NCBI RefSeq assembly: GCF_041080865.1
Contig: NZ_CP160906.1
Coordinates: 2,294,001 to 2,358,000 of the forward strand
Origin: Psychromonas sp. MME1
GTDB lineage: Bacteria; Pseudomonadota; Gammaproteobacteria; Enterobacterales; Psychromonadaceae
Direction: 5' to 3'
DNA length: 64,000 nt
How positions within the stretch are numbered: position 1 is the first letter of the stretch; every line of letters begins with the position of its first letter. The notes under the pieces are model-generated. The model saw only the letters and a program-made list of their open reading frames with translations, made no database searches and was not told the DNA's origin. The translations under genes and the position numbers were made by a program. Shown in pieces: positions 62,001 through 64,000 of the stretch.

Positions 62001-62693
62001 TTAAGGATTCAATAAAAATACCGCCTGTACCCTGTCCGTTAAGGTCATTTTTTTCGACTGGTAAGTTGCTTCAGCTTGCTCATCTTGCATACTTTTCATC
62101 ATCATCATCGGCTGCACATAATTATTCTGATAATTAATCGAATAGATCTGACCCAATTTAGCTCCGTAGGCGGTAGCTAACACCTCCGCTTTCATCAATG
62201 AATCCTCTATGGCCATTTGTCTAATCTTTGCTCGCCATTGCTCCGGTGAAGCTAAACTATATTCCAATGCATTGATTGACTCTATTTGAGACGATAAAAC
62301 CGTATCTAAAAAGCGATTTAACCCATCGATGTTCGTTAACAGATAACTTAAATCACGTATTGCGCGTATTCCGACTAAGGTACGTTTCCTATCGTCATAT
62401 TGATACTCTTCACCACTATATAGATCAGCCCTTTGTAAAAGCGCCGTATCAAATCCAGCTGCTTTTAAATTAGCCAACAAAGCCTCAACTTGTGAATCAA
62501 CCTTCATTTTTGCTTCTTTGGCATCTTTTTCTAGCGCTTGGGCGCGAAACTTAATAGTCACTTGATCAGGCATAACAGCCAAGGAAGCAATACCAGTCAC
62601 TGATATAGAAGGCTGATTAGGCAATGCCTCAGCGGAAGTTGAAGTGGATACAATAAAGGTTAACAAAACAATACAGTAATTAATCACTCGCAT
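62001..62693 (-). CDS. SIMPL-domain (DUF541) exported protein
   Basis: A 230-residue protein with a signal peptide (about residues 1-23, ending TSTSAEA), then the SIMPL pattern: PSISVTGIASLAVMPDQVTIKFRAQA, followed by helix KMKVDSQVEALLANLKAAG and YDDRKRTLVGIRAIRDLSYLL. The family is periplasmic and often linked to oxidative stress (YggE), but the role is unsettled. It is convergent with the AdoMetDC gene, 25 bp apart. Confidence 0.88.
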   Translation of the reverse strand: MRVINYCIVLLTFIVSTSTSAEALPNQPSISVTGIASLAVMPDQVTIKFRAQALEKDAKEAKMKVDSQVEALLANLKAAGFDTALLQRADLYSGEEYQYDDRKRTLVGIRAIRDLSYLLTNIDGLNRFLDTVLSSQIESINALEYSLASPEQWRAKIRQMAIEDSLMKAEVLATAYGAKLGQIYSINYQNNYVQPMMMMKSMQDEQAEATYQSKKMTLTDRVQAVFLLNP

Positions 62694-62718
62694 AATAAGC
62701 CTCTCATTTTCTCATGGT

Positions 62719-62882
62719 AATACCAATTCCGGTGAGTATGTGATCTAGATTTTGCGCAGGAAAAACAGCTTAATTCAAGGCGTAATTTGACGTAAATGGT
62801 TATTCCCTTTGCGAAAATTACAACGCAGCAGTAAGTTGTTTTAACCAGTAAAATAGATCCGCTATTTATCGGAATTGGTATA
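62719..62882 (-). repeat. MITE-like inverted-repeat element, copy 3 (reverse orientation)
   Basis: The reverse complement of copies 1 and 2: ATACCAATTCCGG at the left and CGGAATTGGTAT at the right, with TGATCTAGATTTTGCGCAGGAAAAA and AACAAC-type interior matching. About 164 bp and lacking an ORF. It lies between the SIMPL gene start and the fbaA terminator. Confidence 0.88.
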
Positions 62883-62890
62883 AAACGTAA

Positions 62891-62926
62891 CAAAAAAAGC
62901 CAGCAACTAGATAAACTAGGCTGGCT
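62891..62926 (-). terminator. Intrinsic terminator after fbaA
   Basis: AGCCAGC...GCTGGCT with an inner CTAG pairing forms a hairpin (62898-62926), and a seven-base T run follows on the minus strand. It is 56 bp past the fbaA stop. Confidence 0.85.
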
Positions 62927-62981
62927 CTATTAATAGTCTGTTATATTTTAATAAAGCCAACGATAATGTCGGCTCGTTAAA

Positions 62982-64000
62982 TTATAAAACGTCGATAGCG
63001 TTAAGGTCTGCAAACGCTTTTTCAAGACGCGCAACCATAGACTCTTGACCTGCACGTAACCATACACGTGGATCATAGTATTTTTTATTCGGTGCATCTT
63101 CACCCGTTGGGTTACCGATTTGACCTTGTAAGAAATCGTGGTTTTTAGCTTCGTAACCACGGATACCATCCCAACATGCCCACTGTGTATCTGTATCGAT
63201 GTTCATTTTGATAACACCGTAACCGATAGACTCTTGGATTTCAGCTTCAGATGAACCAGAACCACCGTGGAATACGAAGTTTAATGTATTCGCTGGAAGA
63301 CCGTGTTTTTCAGAAACATAAGCTTGAGAATCACGTAGAATAGTTGGTGTTAACTTAACGTTACCAGGCTTGTATACACCGTGTACGTTACCGAAAGAAG
63401 CTGCGATTGTGAAGTTAGGGCTAACTTTAGAAAGTTCAGTGTACGCGTAATCAACTTCAGAAGGTTGAGTATAAAGTAGAGACTCATCCATACCTGAGTT
63501 ATCAACACCGTCTTCTTCACCACCAGTACAACCTAATTCGATCTCTAATGTCATACCCATTTTAGCCATACGTGCTAGGTATTTAGAACAGATTTCGATG
63601 TTCTCTTCTAAAGACTCTTCAGAAAGATGATCATGTGTGAAGAGAAAAGAGGTTTACCAGTTGCAGCAAAGTGCTCTTCAGATGCAGTTAGTAGCCCGTC
63701 AATCCAAGGAAGCAATTTTTTAGCTGCGTGGTCAGTATGAAGAATAACAGGTACACCATAAGCTTCAGCCATTGCGTGAACGTGCTTAGCACCTGAAACA
63801 GCACCAAGAATTGCCGCTTCTTGACCTTCAAGTTTAAGACCTTTACCTGCGTTAAATGCAGCACCGCCGTTAGAGAATTGAACAACAACAGGCGCTTTAA
63901 CTTTAGCTGCTGCTTCAAGTACTGCGTTGATTGAATCAGAACCAACAACGTTTACCGCTGGAAGTGCAAATTTGTTTTCTTTTGCAACTGCAAATACTTT
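62982..64000 (-). pseudogene. fbaA: Class II fructose-bisphosphate aldolase, frameshifted and cut by window edge
   Basis: The C-terminal frame (62982 to about 63630) carries MTLEIELGCTGGEEDGVDNS, FHGGSGSS and IKMNIDTDTQWACWDGIRGY, the class II aldolase motifs with zinc ligands. Upstream the other frame carries ALPAVNVVGSDSINAVLEAA, FSNGGAAF, HTDHAAKKLLPW and ATGKPLFSSHMI. They join if one G is restored in ATCATC at 63628-63629, giving SHMIDLSEESLEENIEICSKYL. This glycolytic/gluconeogenic enzyme is normally essential, so a sequence error is strongly favoured. The N-terminus is beyond position 64000. Confidence 0.9.

Noticed and set aside
63688-63948. Minus-strand frame near the window end rich in Leu and Gln
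   Set aside because: Another frame of the same strand encodes the aldolase N-terminal part with clear motifs.

Overview
The window is a stretch of a low-GC gammaproteobacterial chromosome, most like a cold or marine Psychromonas-type organism. This is inferred from gene order and protein character (lepA-lepB-rnc-era-recO-pdxJ, ftsY-ftsE-ftsX-rpoH, pilA-pilB-pilC, a thiDE fusion, NhaD, menaquinone genes, a second EF-G); no database search was possible. Coding density is high. No rRNA, tRNA, prophage, complete insertion sequence or CRISPR array was seen.

Layout. 1-6153 (minus): translation, RNA-processing and secretion block ending in a truncated SufS/CsdA-type cysteine desulfurase. 6634-7103: membrane-anchored RRM protein with a frameshift. 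7148-9223: oligopeptidase B. 9382-17758: maltose/maltodextrin regulon (malEFG, divergent malT and malK, G/C-run motifs in both control regions). 17810-21578: murI, trmA, frameshifted prephenate dehydratase, rpoH. 22412-26284: ftsX/E/Y and rsmD, bracketed by two copies of a roughly 162-bp inverted-repeat element. 26487-31906: yecH and the N-acetylglucosamine genes (nagE divergent from nagBA-nagC). 31971-37530: type IV pilus genes and nhaD. 37640-45018: VanZ-like and S4 proteins, then thiCDEFSGH under a TPP riboswitch. 45069-49155: MarR/DmeF, then a small cluster (DUF134, NifX-like, NqrM-like, thioesterase, COG1237 metallo-hydrolase) that shares a GCATATGC palindrome. 49220-51319: EF-G2. 51550-57309: menA divergent from menF-D-H-B. 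57454-60257: peroxiredoxin, cytochrome c (frameshifted), carbonic anhydrase, yheU, crp. 60477-61975: a potassium channel followed after 5 bp by a eukaryotic-type S-adenosylmethionine decarboxylase homologue. The end holds a SIMPL-domain protein, a third copy of the repeat element, and a frameshifted, truncated class II fructose-bisphosphate aldolase.

Most notable points: the eukaryotic-type AdoMetDC with all recognisable key residues paired with a K+ channel; the DUF134/NifX/NqrM-like cluster with a repeated palindromic operator candidate; a three-copy MITE-like element, one copy of which supplies the end of rsmD; 21 tandem 15-bp repeats inside ftsY; and four single-base deletions in otherwise intact conserved genes, which look more like sequence errors than decay.
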